Positions 9,810 to 22,965 of a stretch of 64,000 bases of DNA are shown in pieces. Source of the stretch: Prinsepia uniflora (Eukaryota > Streptophyta > Magnoliopsida > Rosales > Rosaceae); contig CM064867.1 of assembly GCA_032719365.1 (NCBI GenBank), positions 62,680,136 to 62,744,135 on the forward strand, in the 5' to 3' direction. A model generated the notes under the pieces. The model saw only the letters and a program-made list of their open reading frames with translations. It was not told the origin of the DNA and did no database searches. Both the position numbers and the translations under genes were made by a program. Within the stretch, counting starts at the first letter, position 1. The number at the start of each line of letters is the position of its first letter.

Positions 9810-10749
9810 GTGTACATACTAGTTCTGCAGTGGTCGGCACCATGCCGATGTAATTGGACGTATAGTGTGATATTCTAGTAGAAGTGTTGGTGATCAGCTT
9901 AGTGCCGAGGGATGTTGTGAATAGATGGACAATCGGCGTAGTTCCGATATGATGAATTTTTGACGGAGCATGTGGGCTGGAGACGGGTGAACCTGATTGG
10001 TTGTTTGACAGGCTTCGGTGATGAGATAAGCTGGATGCTCTGAGGCATGAGTGGCTGGTGGGACCCTGACATCAAGATGCATGCTCATGGTTAAACAGGT
10101 ATGTGTTATGGTTCGGTTTGCAAAGTGGTAGTGTGGGAAGTAGATGGTGTTCCCACAAGTTGATAGTGTTGGTGGTTAGTGGAACCACTGGTGAGAGGAT
10201 TGGCTGAATTAGGGGTATAGACGAGTACGTTGCGACTCCGGTGAGGTCGGCGGACGTTGTATGGAATGTTATATGAATCTTGATGCTTAGGAGTACCGAG
10301 ACCAGTAGATACCGTCTTGTGAATGGGTGTACTTGGGATTCGTGTTTGTCGATGGCAAACGAGCAAGAGGTACTGCACATTGGTACGAGGTATGCTCGAC
10401 TCGAGAAGGAGTCGGAAATGTTGAACTGGAAACAATGGTGTGGTGGCGTACTCGGTGTTGGTTGAATCATGAGTGTCGGCTAGTGTGATGTTAAGGTACC
10501 TTGGGTACGAGTTGGAAATGTGTTGACCCCGATGAGAAAGGAATGTTTTTCTAGATGGACTGAAACATAGGACTGGTTCGCTTAACCAAGTTGGGGTGAC
10601 AGTTTGGGAACTATCCGGTTAATTTAATTTGGAAAATGATTGACACTGGTAGGAGACCCAGGTGTGAGACAAGTTGGATTTCCCCCAGATAGTTACGGAA
10701 GTATGAGATGCGAAATTTCGGGAACAAAATGCTTTAAGGGGGGTAGATT
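9810..10749 (+). mobile_element. Element A internal remnant with PPT
   Basis: Only 940 bp separate the two LTRs. I recognise no protein domain except the usual pol-end context just before the PPT (AAATTTCGGGAACAAAATGC then AAGGGGGGTAG, 10710-10747). The PBS and almost all of gag-pol are missing. Confidence 0.7.
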
Positions 10750-11733
10750 TGTAACGACCTGTTCAAGAAATTGGGATTAGTTTAGTGTTTAATGACGGAT
10801 TAGTGAGGTTAATCTGTAATTACTGGGACGATTTCAGACGGACGGTGCAAAATGACAATTTTGCCCCTAGAATGGGCAAAAATGTTGACTTTTTGATCGG
10901 GCGGTCAAATGGACTTTGACCGATGACCGTGACGTAGTTCGGGACGTCACGAGTACATAGATAGGTGGCACGTCCGATTCTGAAATACGAGGAAAAAGTT
11001 ATGATGTTCGGATGTTGAGGGTAATTTGGTAATTTGGTTGAAATGGGGCAAATTGTGTTTTGAGTTTAAAGACTCGTTGATATCCCCGGAAGGCCTGATG
11101 CTGCACATAGTTTTGAGTTTAAAGACTCTGGCGCACTTGAGATCCAACAAACTTGTATGATTGATATTTTCACTGGTTTTTCACTGGTTTTCATATGTTT
11201 TGGGCAGTGGCTCGGATGAATGGGTTTTGATGAGTTTTGGGGCTGAGTTCCCGTACTTTGAGATTGATTTGTGATTTGAGGCTGAGTCCTGGATTTGAAT
11301 AACGGTTTTGATTCAGGATTTCAAATGGTTTTCATTGATGGTTTTGATATGAAAGGTTTCATGACATGAATTGATATGCATGGATTGGTTTTTGCGTGGA
11401 GGGTAAAATGTAATTATGTTTTTCTGATAACTGTTTTTGAACTTATACTTTATTTTTGTCCACTCACAGTCTTTTCACGTTTTCGATACCCCCCAGGTTG
11501 AGGCGATGCGGGTTGTTGGTCGAGAGAGACGGAGGCATCACCCACGAGATCCACAGTAGATTTTTATGCACTCTGGGAAGGTCGGAGGCTTTTGGATGAT
11601 CGGACCGAGTTTCCTTATCCGACTTATGTGTCACATGAAGGTTAGACGTCAGTTTAGCCTTCATGTCATGCATAAGTTAGACGGGAGCATGACTTAGCTC
11701 TTAATCCCGGGAAATTGAGGGTGGGTCGTGTCA
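10750..11733 (+). mobile_element. Element A 3' LTR, internally deleted (984 bp)
   Basis: Starts TGTAACGACC and ends GTGTCA. It matches the 5' LTR at both ends but lacks about 1.7 kb from the middle, including the GTGAGTGGAC box. GTCCACTCACAG is still present at 11459. The deletion joins near two copies of GAGTTTAAAGACTC (11060 and 11110 areas). A long hairpin occupies 11622-11677. Confidence 0.8.
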
Positions 11734-12330
11734 CTAGATATCATGCCAAATAAATAATATATCCCTATTACCCACTTTACCAATAATGAAAGGACGAAAA
11801 TTTCACAAAATTTCATCAACTTCTTCCAATTCCATAGGCAAGTTGTAGGGGTTTTGGGCACCCACAAGCATTGATCCTTAATGAGTAAGCCTTCACCTAG
11901 CTAGCTCTAAAGATTTGAGGAATCCTCATCAAGGAGAAACTAAGATATTTTGACTGTAGAGAAATGTTCTAAGGTGAAGATTTCGGAAGCCCAAGCTAGC
12001 CGCAGCTTTCAACTTGCAAACAATATGCCAAGAATCATTGCATAATAAGCCATTGAGGTATGTCCAGACCAATAGATGTACTAAAGCATATGCTTTATGT
12101 TCTGAAAAATTTTATTGAGGATAAAGATATGTGAAGCCCAGTACACCATCAAACTAGAGAGGATAGCTCATAGAAAGGTACCTTCCAAAACACCAAATCA
12201 CTGGACTAATTGATTCTTAACTTACAAGTCTGCTATTGCATCAAACAACTAGCATTTATCTAAACTGGAAGAAAGCCCAGACAAATCTAAAAATCAGCTG
12301 AAAGCCTTTCATCACAATCATCACACCACA
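11734..12330. other. Unassigned sequence between element A and C LTR
   Basis: About 600 bp with no match to other parts of the window. No long open frame, no tRNA fold and no LTR ends were seen. It could be the diverged 3' end of the C LTR, or older host DNA. Confidence 0.4.
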
Positions 12331-13459
12331 CATTACATCATCTATACCAATAACACATACATCTCATCTCATATCACAAATCAAACCACAGTCAGAATCT
12401 CGGACCTAAGCCCCAAACACAGCTCAAACACTAATTCTCGTAAAATGTGCCATTAACGTTCCATCCATAAAAATCATTCTTAAATCGTATAAAAATCATA
12501 AATATTCCAAATCACGTTATGTCATCTCATAATTCATATTAAATTCAAAACTGCATTCGAAGGAAACCAAAACTGAATTTACAAAAATTCTTTAAGAACG
12601 CGTAATAAAATATTAATGAAATATTCATAAAACCACATAAAATCTGACAAAATTTCCAATCACTCCAATCTCATCAAAATCATGTAGAACCACATTTAAA
12701 TCGTGTAAGTATGCATGCATAATAGTTTAGCAAAAGAAACTTCACTCACACACTGTGCATATGGTCGGATTCCACTTTGCACACATCCACGGAATTTTTG
12801 GAAACCTTTGGACATGTCAAAAATCACATCTAAAGGCTAATAACCATCTCAAATATCCTCTATTTTAATCCCACAATTTTTTGTAATTTTTAACCGAATT
12901 TAAAACGAACCCTAAACCTTCGTACACTCAAAACCACACTGAAATGTTGTCCAATTGACTCGAAACTTGCGTCAAAATGTTCATTGCATCGAAAAGATAA
13001 AAACTCATGTTAGTTGTACCTCAAAAATCCCTCTCACACGCCCCCACGTACCACCCAAACTGGCTGCACGTGGGAGCCATGCGCTTGCAACAGTGAAATC
13101 ACAATTCATCGTCATCCTCGCCCGACTTTCTAGTTTTTGGGTCACTGGGCCCGGTGACCCGACCCGATCATTGCTCACTCATTTCCCACCTTTTCACTTT
13201 TATTTTGACCAAAACGTCCTAATCTAACTCAAGGGAAGATTTATATGCTTAAAACATGAAAAATCAGCACTAAACCTTCTCGATTGGTCGAAGAACCCAC
13301 GACCAAGGTCCACCCGTGTTGTCCAGGCGATCCCATGGCCCAAAACCGTGCCTCTGGAGCCTTTTTAGGTCGTAAGGACTTAAAGAACATGATTCTAACC
13401 TTATTCTCAAGGTTCTTCGCCAAAAATGGATCAACTCGTTCCGAACCCAAAAACCTTTC
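12331..13459 (-). mobile_element. Element C 3' LTR, left portion
   Basis: Minus-strand LTR of the chromovirus-like type, recognised from the conserved block near 12950-12997 (reverse of CATTTT...GTTTCGAGTCAATTGGA), the GTGAGTGAAG-type box near 12750 and ATGCATGC near 12714. It is cut at 13459 by element B and continues at 22398. The left limit is uncertain; no clean LTR end was found. Confidence 0.6.
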
Positions 13460-13813
13460 TGTACCGACCCGGAAATTCGAAAAAGGAAAATTTGGAAAAT
13501 TTGCAGGAATTGACGATTTTACCCCAGGTTATAAGGGCCGAAAGTTGAATTTTAAACTGGGACCTTATTTGGACTTTCCGTAAGTACCGTTGGATAGGTC
13601 TCGAGACGCTGAATCCATAGACAGGCGGTATACATCAATCGGAGGTCGGATGTGAAAGTTGCGGGTCTGCGAAGGCGAGGGGCATTTTGTTAATTTTGAA
13701 GGAAAAGGGTAAAATGGTAATTTGATATGGCCATGTGATGAATCAGCAATTTGGGTGACTCATTCAGTTTATTAACTGACAGATGTCACTGGGAGCAGGA
13801 GATTAGTGGCGGT

Positions 13814-13817
<4 letters not shown>

Positions 13818-13890
<73 letters not shown>
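13818..13890 (+). repeat. (GT)36 microsatellite in element B 5' LTR
   Basis: An uninterrupted 73-bp GT run. The homologous position in the 3' LTR (20086-20096) has only 11 bases. The two LTRs were identical at insertion, so this is a post-insertion length change in one copy. Confidence 0.97.
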
Positions 13891-13891
<1 letters not shown>

Positions 13892-14959
13892 TCGTGAAAT
13901 TGGCGTGGGCGGTGGTGAAAATATTCAAACAAAAACAGAGCAGTAGTGTGCCCAAACCCGCAGACCTCAATCTCCTTGTCTGATCGATCTGTGAAAGGAA
14001 TAAAGAAAGAGATAATTAGAGAATAAGAACGAGAAAGATTGAGAGGAAATGAGGTGGAAATTTGTGACAGAAAACCCAGAACCCGAACTCAAACCCTTCG
14101 AACGTTCAAATGGATCAACAATTCGAATTTAAAACTCTGAGCCATAAACACTGAAATTGGCCTTGAATTAAGCCTCCTGAGCTCAAGGCGAGTAAAAGCC
14201 AATCCAGAACGACGACAATTGGTGTCGTTTTGTCCTAGAATAGACATGGTGGAAGTCGGGAAATCACGAGCTTGAGTTGAGTAATTGGGGGTAAGTTTTT
14301 GTGAAATTGATTTCCAAATCATCTTTAAAATGAGGCTACGATGTTGTCTGACTAATTAATTGAAGGATTGAATGATGATTTGATGAACTCAGACGATGAA
14401 CATCCTTAGAAAGTTTGTATTAAGTTGGATTAGTTTAGGCCAACTATGGATGTAATTGATTTCACAGAACCTAAATTAGTATTAAACCGATGACATTCGA
14501 CGTTTTAATTGGTGAAAATGATGTAGAATTGGTCGATTTCTGAACGGGTTGCATCGCGGGTTGCAGGACCCATTTATCAGACAACCGGGTTGAGAAGATG
14601 AACAGTGCTCTGCACTGTAGCAGACACGTGGCACCCACGCGCAGCCACTCACGGTGGCGCGTGAGGGTGCGTGGTGGCTTATCCCTAGGTGAGTTTAACA
14701 TGAAACTTATTCTTTTTAATGTAACGAACATTTTAGCACTGGTTTCGAGGGAATCGGATACCATTTCGATAGTGTTCTGTGTATCCGAAGTTTTAATATA
14801 CGTTTAAAATATGTATTTAAATCTCGAAAAAATTGGGGAAACTTATATGAGGTATATTAGAGTGTTAGTGACCCTCGATAATGATTTTGGACAAGAATGG
14901 TCACTTCCAGAAATTACGGAAAAATGTGCAGCTCGGAAAGCGAGTGATATGGACGGTGT

Positions 14960-16073
14960 GTGAGTGGACTTTTGTTTTCTAACCAGAATGCATGCTTATA
15001 TGTTTTAAATGCTTCCTTATATAATTTGAAATGATTTGGCATGATTAATGTTTCGATATGATAATTTATCGATTTCCTGGATTATTATATTGTTTTGGGC
15101 ACCATTTTCGAGAAAATTGTGAAATTGCTGTTTTGGGCGAAGGCCCGAGATTTGAGATTGGCTTTGACTCGGATTATGAGTCAGGGATCGATTTGATGGA
15201 TTTATAATGCCCTTTGGATATATTTTATGGATTTATATGAAATTGGAAACTAAGGTTGCGATTGCATGGATTTGCGCGAAAATGATATTTTGGGCTTAAG
15301 AGCCAATTGGATAGTGATTTTGACTCGGATTTGGAGTCACATGTGAATATGATTAAATTAATGATTTTGATTTATAAAGTAAATGCTGGACATTTTTTTA
15401 TGATGGATTTGTGGAACTTTCTTTGTGAAAGCTATGTTTCGGGCATAGGCCTTGTTGAAATGTTTTTGATTTGATTTGAGACATAAATGGTTTTAAAATG
15501 AGATTACTGGATTTGGTGACTGTTCCACATATACCAACCTCTATGATTTGATAGTTTCCTCCAGAAGTCGTAGATCCTGGAGCAGTCACGATCCACTGCC
15601 TGGATATGAGTAGCTCCGAGGGAGGCTCAATCTCAGGAGTGTGAGATTATGATGATATCTTCAAGATGTCGTTGATCCTGGAGATGATATCACCCCAGAT
15701 GTCGTAGATCCTGGGGAAGTACTTGGACGTGAGACACCCGAGTTTGCACTCATTGCATTGATATCGTGACAGTTACTTGGATATTGAGATTGGATATTGA
15801 GGATTGGTGGTATTTATGATTTATTGATCTTTGTGTCTAGATACTTTATATCATGAACTGATTTGATGAACATGAGTTTTATGGACCATGGGAAAACATG
15901 TTTTGATTTTATCGGTTCACTGTTCATACTTGATTGATTTCACGCTATTACTCATGTTTTATGATATGCATGCATGTTTGTGAAACTGGAGGGTAAGAAT
16001 GTATTTTGATAAATGTATTTCTAAAACTTTATTTTTGTCCACTCACACTTTTTCTGTTTTATTTACCCTCCAG
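14960..16073 (+). other. Intron-like structured module of element B 5' LTR
   Basis: GTGAGTGGAC at 14960-14969 pairs with GTCCACTCAC at 16037-16046. The acceptor-like TTTATTTACCCTCCAG ends at 16073. ATGCATGC boxes lie at 14988 and 15966. Small stems inside include GGGC-GAAG-GCCC (15135-15146) and GACTC-N7-GAGTC (15166-15182). In the 3' LTR (21166-22221) the acceptor CAG is changed to CTG. Confidence 0.5.
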
Positions 16074-16247
16074 GTCGTGGCCCGATGATCGAGGCTGATC
16101 GGGAGGTGGAGGCATGAGTAGGCACATATGCGGTTATCCCTTGTTTGGCAAGCGCTGAGGGTAAACTCAGAACTTCAGTTGACTTGTTAGACGGGAGCAG
16201 GACCAGGCACGGTTATCTGAGTCCTTTGGGGACGAGTCCTATCAAAT

Positions 16248-16259
16248 TGGTATCAGAGC
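16248..16259 (+). other. Primer-binding site of element B (tRNA-iMet)
   Basis: TGGTATCAGAGC lies three bases after the LTR end. It is complementary to the 3' end of plant initiator tRNA-Met, the usual primer of this lineage. Confidence 0.93.
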
Positions 16260-16287
16260 ACTAGGTTGCTGATTCTGTTGCCACGTC

Positions 16288-19200
16288 ATGCCTCCGAAAC
16301 ATAAGCCTCGTTCGCGACCTAGTAGTGAGACGGGTATACGAGGGTATATGAGACCTCGTGATAATTCTCGGAATGAGACCTCGTGTACACTATGAACTAC
16401 TAATTGTTAAACACAGATTTGTGTGGGTCCCAAGAATGAACGAGCCCAGAGGCTAGAAAGGTAGCACAAATGGGCAAGCAGAACCCGGGATGAGATTATT
16501 CCCAGTGGGTTCCTTAAGTGGAATGTGTGTTTAACAAGTCTAGAATATGATGGGATATCCCTTAGGCCTTATAGTTCGTATAAAATGTGGTTCACTAGTG
16601 GTATTTGCTAGGTGACCGCGTATATAAAATGGCATGGATGATTGTTATGAGATTGGACTCAAAATGAGTCAAGGTTAGGACTCGAGATGAATCATGGTAA
16701 TGTATCAGGGCTCGAGATGAGCCGTAAAGGTTGAAATATACTATGGTTTTTTACACGGCCGACCCTTGATTGAGGAATGTTTGGCACCTGGAATGCCAAG
16801 GACTAGTATAAGGCCAGATACTGATGGGTTATGAATTTATGGATTGGCATTGTTTAACTCTATTTACTGGACTTATGGATTTGGATGGGTCGTGTTAATT
16901 GGATGAAGGTTCGGGCAGAAACCCGTAGTACATAGAGATTTGGACTTAGGAGATAGTCCAATGCAGTGGGATGCTAGTTGGGTCCACGGGGTGATAAAAT
17001 GCTAAGGTTAATTGCTCATGATTGTGGGTCGTCTGGTCACATCATAAAGAAATAGTTATATTGATAAATAAGCAATATGCAACTGTTGGGGTGCAATGGA
17101 GCAGAGATTGGCCCCTTCATTGATTGTTGATGTGATAGGCGAGGGAAGAGTTGGTGGGGCCCATGGTGGACCATAGGGGGTAGTCAATTGGGACCATATG
17201 CCCGAGGATTGCAGTTACTTAGTAGGAGGCCTGAGTAGCCTCTGGAGTGGTGACATGGATGTAAGTTTAACCATGACGTATGTATTTGGTAGGTCCCGGG
17301 CTATCCACTCTCCCATATCTTGAGATTGTACATTGGACATATATGGAGATGTCCGTGATTAGTTAAGGTATGGCAGTCGGTGAGTCGACTAGAGCTACGG
17401 ATGTGATAAAATTGATGATATTTATGTGGTAACCTTGGTAATTATATGGTCAAATTGGTGAGACCTAAGGGTGGTAGACCTATCGATGTGAGGCTACCCA
17501 GAATGACTGGTGTTATTCGCCTAATGGCTGATCTAGGTGTTCCTGGACTTGGATGATTTGGATGTAATCCTTGGAATGGATTGGTTGATGACTAATGATA
17601 CCTCTATCGAGTATGTCGATTAGAGAGCGACATGTGGAGTCCAGAATTACCAGAGGTTATAATACAGGGAGACTCGAGGGTGTTACTCTTTAGAATGATA
17701 TTGCACCTCAAAATTGATGGACTATTGGTATGAGGTAATCAAAGTTCACTGGTCAGATGTGCGGCATATATGATTAGTGTATGAGATGCCTAGTAATGGC
17801 TGAAGATGTACAGACTTTGTACTATGTTCCCTGATATTTTGCCAGGATGAGAGATTGAGTTTATGATGGAGATCATGTCAAGTATACGAGTTATTTCGCG
17901 GACACCCTGGTATGTGTCATCTACGGAGTCATAAGGATTGAAGGTGCAAGTACAGGACTTGGTAGACACGGGTTCATTCGGCTCAGTGTCGTCGTGGGGA
18001 ACCTAGTGGTGTTAAAGAGGAAAAAGGAATGATGGTCCGAGCTTACATGCCAATTATGGATAACTAACAAGGTAATGGTATGGGATAAGTATCCCTTATC
18101 ACGAGCTAATGATTTGTGGTTCTATTGGAACCATGTGATTATTGGGCCTAGCGAGAGTGGCCAACAGAATGATGACTAACAGTCACGAGTTAACGAGAAA
18201 AATATGATGTCCGGATTTGATGTGGCTAAGGTTAGCCATTGGTGATGCCTTTGGATGGGCAAATGAACCGGTTATGTTCGTGAGTTGATGAGTCAGGTAT
18301 TCTGACCACATTTGGATGAGGTATGGTACCATGATTGATGATTGGTTGGTGTACCCACATTTACGGATGGGTAGGTGATATACTGAAAAAATGTATTGAA
18401 TGCCTCAGAGAAAAAAATATATGGTTGAATAAGTTTTAGGTCTAGTCGACCAGAGTAGGTTTGTGGAACAGATACTAATAACGGTCGGGATTAGTGTGAA
18501 TCCCAGGAGAAACGGATATATTAGTCAATGGAAAATAATTAAAGATTATCACAGGGAACATGAGTTATTTTGAGATTGGATGAATACCATGGAGGAAGTT
18601 CTCTACAATATTTTTCCAATTATGGTGATTGACCCGGAAGGAGGTCAGAGTTATTGGAAATGAGAACTGAAATAGAATAAGTACAAAGTGGAGAAACAGT
18701 GACTTCTGTTCAATGTGACCCTTTTTGTGTGCATAGTGATATGTCACTATGAGATTTGGGATTTGGTGAGGTGTGCTTTGGTAGCATGAGGTTGGGATTG
18801 CCGATGCTAGTTGAACCCTCAAGAGTTTTACTTTCCTTCCATGATTTGGGATCGACCATAGTGATCCATGGGTCGAGTATGCAGAGGTCATACCGCTGGA
18901 AAGGGATGTACGAGTACTGCATCGACCATCGGGATTAGTGATTAATGATAAACAGAAAGGCTTAATGTATGATGAGGCGATGGTCAGGATACATTGAGAT
19001 TAAGATTGCATTGTCAAGTTAGATATCATTCACTGGGAGGCTAATAAGATAGCCGGTCAAGAATTGACATGTTTGATAACGTAAGGATAGGTGAAATCCT
19101 GTTATTAATGGAACTCCATAGGATTGGAGTAGTACATGATTTTGATCATTTGGATTACTGGAGTCCAACTGCAGGAACATACTTGGTGTATGATGTTGGA

Positions 19201-19727
19201 TGGAGTCGAGGTTAAGGAATGGCTATGATTGGAGATATCGTATGAATGATTGTACTAAGTGCCAGTTATTGCCAGTTATTGATATTGATTGACTTAATGA
19301 GGGGAATGAGTTCCCAATTTATTGAACCTCATGAGGTTATTGGTCTGGTGGTCTGGCGGCCTATGCGTGGTGATTTAAGTCATTGTACCATGTCATGAAT
19401 GGATGACATGTGATTGGGATGATGATACTAGTACTTGTGATTTTTGGATTGTGTATATTCGGACTTTGAGCGAGGCTCCGTATCCCTCCGTAAGCTTGGA
19501 TATGACTACCCGTGGGGCAGGGGTTACAGAGAATTGTCCCGATGTTGATTTAATAATGAGGACTGATTTGTCTGATTTCGATAAGTTTAATTATGAGTTA
19601 TATTCGGTTGAACCAGAATGTTATGCGATTGATAATGTTTCTGGTTCACATACTTATTCCTCGGGAGAACTAATATGGTATCTACTTATTGGAATTTCGA
19701 GGACGAAATTCTTTAAGGGGGGTAGGT
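16288..19727 (+). pseudogene. Element B gag-pol relic
   Basis: An ATG at 16288 opens MPPKHKPRSRPSS, a typical gag start of this lineage, but the frame soon meets stops. At about 17535-17590 the translation gives LDLDDLDVILGMDWL, the conserved end of the protease domain. At about 18274-18350 decayed RT motifs occur (ELMSQVF-stop-PHLDE, and in a shifted frame MIDDWLVY, equivalent to the catalytic FIDD motif). The end at 19690-19715 has the usual EFRGR-like pol terminus followed by PPT AAGGGGGGTAGG. Large parts of gag, RNase H and integrase are missing; all frames are broken. Confidence 0.75.
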
Positions 19728-22392
19728 TGTAACAACCCGGAAATTCGAAAAAGGAAAATATGGAAAATTTGAAGGAAATGACAATTTTACCCTTGGTTAT
19801 AAGGGCCGAAAGTTGACTTTTTGACTGAGACCTTGTTTGGACTTTCCGTAAGTACCGTTGGATAGGTCTCGAGACGTTGAATCCGTAGACAGGTGGCATA
19901 CGTCAATCGGAGGTCGGATCTGAAAGTTGCGGGTCTACGAAGGCAACAAGCATTTTGTTAATTTTGAAAGAAAAGGGTAAAATGGTAATTTGATGTGGCC
20001 ATGTGTTGAATCAGCAATTTGGGTGACTCATTCAGTTTATTATGTGACACATGTCACTGGGAGCAGGAGATTAGTGGTGGTGCACGTGTGTGTGTGATCG
20101 TGAAATTGGCGTGGGTGGTGGTGAAAATATTCAAACAAAAATAGAGCAGTAGTATGCCCAAACCCGCAGACCTCAATCTCCTTGCCTGATCGATCTGTGA
20201 GAAGAATAAAGAAAGAGATAATTAGAGAAGAATAACGAGAAAGATTGAGAGGAAAGGAGGTGGAAAATTGTGACAGAAAACCAAGAACCCGAACTCAAAC
20301 CCTTCGAACGTTCAAATCGATCAAAAATTCGAATTTGAAACTCTGAGCCATAAACACTGAAGTTGGCCTTGAATTAAGCCTCCTGAGCTCAAGGCGAGTC
20401 TAACCCAATCAACAACGATGACAATTGGTGTCGTTTTGGCCTAGAATAGACATGGTGGAAGTCGGGAAACCACGAGCTTGAGTTGAGTAATTGGGGGTAA
20501 GTTTTTGTGAAATTGATTTCCAAATCATCTTTAAAATGAGGCTACGATGTTGTCTGACTAATTAATTGAAGGATTGAATGATGATTTGATGAACTCAGAC
20601 GATGAACATCCTTAGAAAGTTTGTATTAAGTTGGATTAGTTTACGCCAACTATGGATGTAATTGATTTCACAGAACCTTAATTAGTATTAAACCGATGAC
20701 ATTCGACGTTTTAATTGGTGAAAATGATGCAGAATTGATGGATTTCTGAACGGGTTGCATCGCGGGTTGCAGGACCCGTTTATCAGACAACCGGATTGAG
20801 AAGATTAACAGTTCTATGCACTGTAGCAAGCGCGTGACACCCATGTACAGCCACTCATGGCGGCGTGTGAGGGTGCGAGGTGGCTTATCCTGAGGTGAGT
20901 TCAACATGAAACTTGTTCCATTTAATGTAACGAACATTTTAGCACTGGTTTCGAGGAAATCGGATACCGTTTCGATAGTGTTCTGTGTATCCGAAGTTTT
21001 AATATACGTTTAAAATATGTACTTAAATCTCGAAAAAATTGGGGAAAATTATATGAGGTATATTAGAGTGTTAGTAACCCTCGATTATGATTTTGGACAG
21101 GAATGGTCACTTCTGGAAATTACGGAAAAACGTACAGCTCGGAAAGTGAGCGATATGGACGGTGTGTGAGTGGACTTTTGTTTTCTAACCAGAATGCATG
21201 CATATATGTTTTAAATGCTTCCTTATATAATTTGAAATGATTTGTCATGATTAATGTTTCTTTATGATGATTTATCGATTTCCTGGATTATTGTATTGTT
21301 TTGGGCACGATTTTTGAGAAAACTGTGAAATTGTTGTTTTGGGCCAATGCCCGAGATTTGAGATTGGCTTTGACTCAGATTATGAGTCAGGGATCGATTT
21401 GATAGATTTATAATGCCCTTTGGATATATTTTATGGATTTATATGAAATTGGCAACTGAAGTTGCGATTGCACGGATTTGCGTGAAAATGATATTTTGGG
21501 TTGAAAGCCAATTGGATAGTGATTTTGACTTGGATTTGGAGTCACATGTGAATATGATTAAATTGATGATTTCGATTTATAAAGTAAATGTTGGACACTG
21601 TTTTATGATGGATTTGCGGAACTTGCTTTGTGAAAGCTATGTTTCGGGCATAGGCCTTGTTGAAACGTTTTTGATTTGATTTGAGACATAAATGGTTTTA
21701 AAATGAGATTACTGGATTTGGTGACTGTTCCACATATACCATCCTCAGTGATTTGATAGTCTCCTCCAGACGTCATAGATCCTGGAGTAGTCACGATCCA
21801 CTACCTGAAGATGAGTAGCTCCGAGGGAGGCTCAATCTCAGGAGTGTGAGATTATAATGATATCCTCAAGACGTCGTTGATCCTGGAGATGATATCACCC
21901 CAGACGTCGTAGATCCTGGGGAGGTACTCGGACGTGAGACACCCGAGTTTGCACGCGCTCCATTGATATCGTGACAGTTACTTGGATATTGAGATTGGAT
22001 ATTGAGGATTGGTGGTATTTATGATTTATTGATCTTTGTGTCCAGATACTTTATATCATGAACTGATTTGATGAACATGAGCTTTATGGACCATGAGAAA
22101 ATATGTTTTGATTTAATCGGTCCACTGTTCATACTCGAGGGTATGAATGTATTTTGATAAATGTATTTCTAAAATTTTATTTTTGTCCACTCACACCTTT
22201 TCTGTTTTATTGACCCTCCTGGTCGTGGCGCGATGATCGAGGCTGATCGGGAGGTAGAGGCATGAGTAGGCACAGGTGCGGTTATCCCTTGTTTGGCAAG
22301 CGCTGAGGGTAAGCTCGGAACTTCAGTTGACTTGTCAAACGGGAGCAGGACCAGGCACGGTTATCTAAGTCCTTCGGGGACAGGTCCTGTCA
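19728..22392 (+). mobile_element. Element B 3' LTR (2665 bp)
   Basis: Starts TGTAACAACC and ends TCCTGTCA. It differs from the 5' LTR by the short GT run, by an indel near 22130 that removes an ATGCATGC box, and by scattered substitutions. Loop bases of the GGGC...GCCC hairpin differ (CAAT at 21341-21352 versus GAAG) while the stem is unchanged. Confidence 0.92.
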
Positions 22393-22397
22393 CTTTC

Positions 22398-22965
22398 ATG
22401 GTTCCACAGTTATTTAATGAACCCTCGCTGCCCACAACTAGCCTTCTTCTTCTTCTAACTTTCTTTCTCTCCAGTCTCACTCTCTTCTCCTCCTCTCTTC
22501 ATCTCCCCTATTTCTTCCTATTTGTTTTCTCTTATTTTCCTTCTCTCAGACGAACCCACATAACACACATCACAACTCACACAATCACACTTAACCCCAT
22601 AAACATACAGCACAAGGACGGTGGCACAACAACCGAGCAGATAAGGGACACTTGTCCCCATCCAATTCAGCCACCAAAAAGATCTCACAATAAATACCCT
22701 TCCTTACCAAATTACCATAATGCCCCTTTATAATCAAGACTTAGAACAAACTCGTTCAAACTCTGTTTTCGGCATGCCGATTGTTGATGTACTTGAAAGT
22801 CTGAGACCTTTCTAACGCCGTTCATGCATTACCAAAATGAGGTCTCGGTCAAAAGGTTAACATTTGACTTTTGGTCAAAAGTCAACCATTGGACTTCTGA
22901 GACAAAATGGTCAATTTCATCCAACTTTTCCGATTTTATCCTCGTTGAAAATCTGGGTCATTACA
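22398..22965 (-). mobile_element. Element C 3' LTR, right portion (LTR start)
   Basis: On the minus strand the LTR starts TGTAATGACCCAG at 22965, preceded by PPT-like CTTTAAGGAGGGTAGGT (22966-22982 area) and the pol-end context. It joins 13459 across element B. A plus-strand open frame here (22293-22733) merely crosses the B/C junction. Confidence 0.8.

Larger units (their letters stand above)
1..11733 (+). mobile_element. Element A: truncated Ty3/gypsy (chromovirus-like) LTR retrotransposon, left end cut by window
   Basis: Two related LTRs flank a short internal region, all on the plus strand. The 5' LTR (1-9809) is split by the LARD at 967-8067. The internal region is 9810-10749 and the 3' LTR is 10750-11733. 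Position 1 lies only a few bases inside the LTR, judged by alignment with the 3' LTR start TGTAACGACC at 10750. A PPT (AAGGGGGGTAG) precedes the 3' LTR. No PBS matching TGGTATCAGAGC follows the 5' LTR, so the start of the internal region is deleted. The left TSD is outside the window and cannot be tested. Lineage is inferred from LTR ends and the PPT context, not from protein domains. Confidence 0.8.
13460..16244 (+). mobile_element. Element B 5' LTR (2785 bp)
   Basis: Starts TGTACCGACC (the 3' LTR has TGTAACAACC) and ends CCTATCA. It contains a 73-bp GT run, the conserved TGTAACGAACATTTT block at about 14720, and the GTGAGTGGAC/GTCCACTCAC module. CTGAG...CTCAG forms a small hairpin at 16155-16170 before the GACGGGAGCAGG box. 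Confidence 0.92.
13460..22392 (+). mobile_element. Element B: Ty3/gypsy chromovirus-like LTR retrotransposon, TSD CTTTC
   Basis: Complete in outline. The 5' LTR is 13460-16244, an initiator-tRNA-Met PBS is at 16248-16259, the internal region is 16245-19727, a PPT ends at 19727 and the 3' LTR is 19728-22392. The perfect TSD CTTTC is at 13455-13459 and 22393-22397. The internal region is only 3.48 kb and decayed, so the element cannot move by itself. It sits inside the minus-strand LTR of element C. Confidence 0.92.

Noticed and set aside
12955..13583. Possible host exon on the plus strand near 13 kb
   Set aside because: The open frames run across the C LTR into the B 5' LTR; no splice context or domain.
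22293..22733. 146-aa open frame on the plus strand
   Set aside because: It crosses the junction between element B 3' LTR and element C LTR, has no domain, and is explained by chance and low-complexity Leu/Phe/Ser codons.
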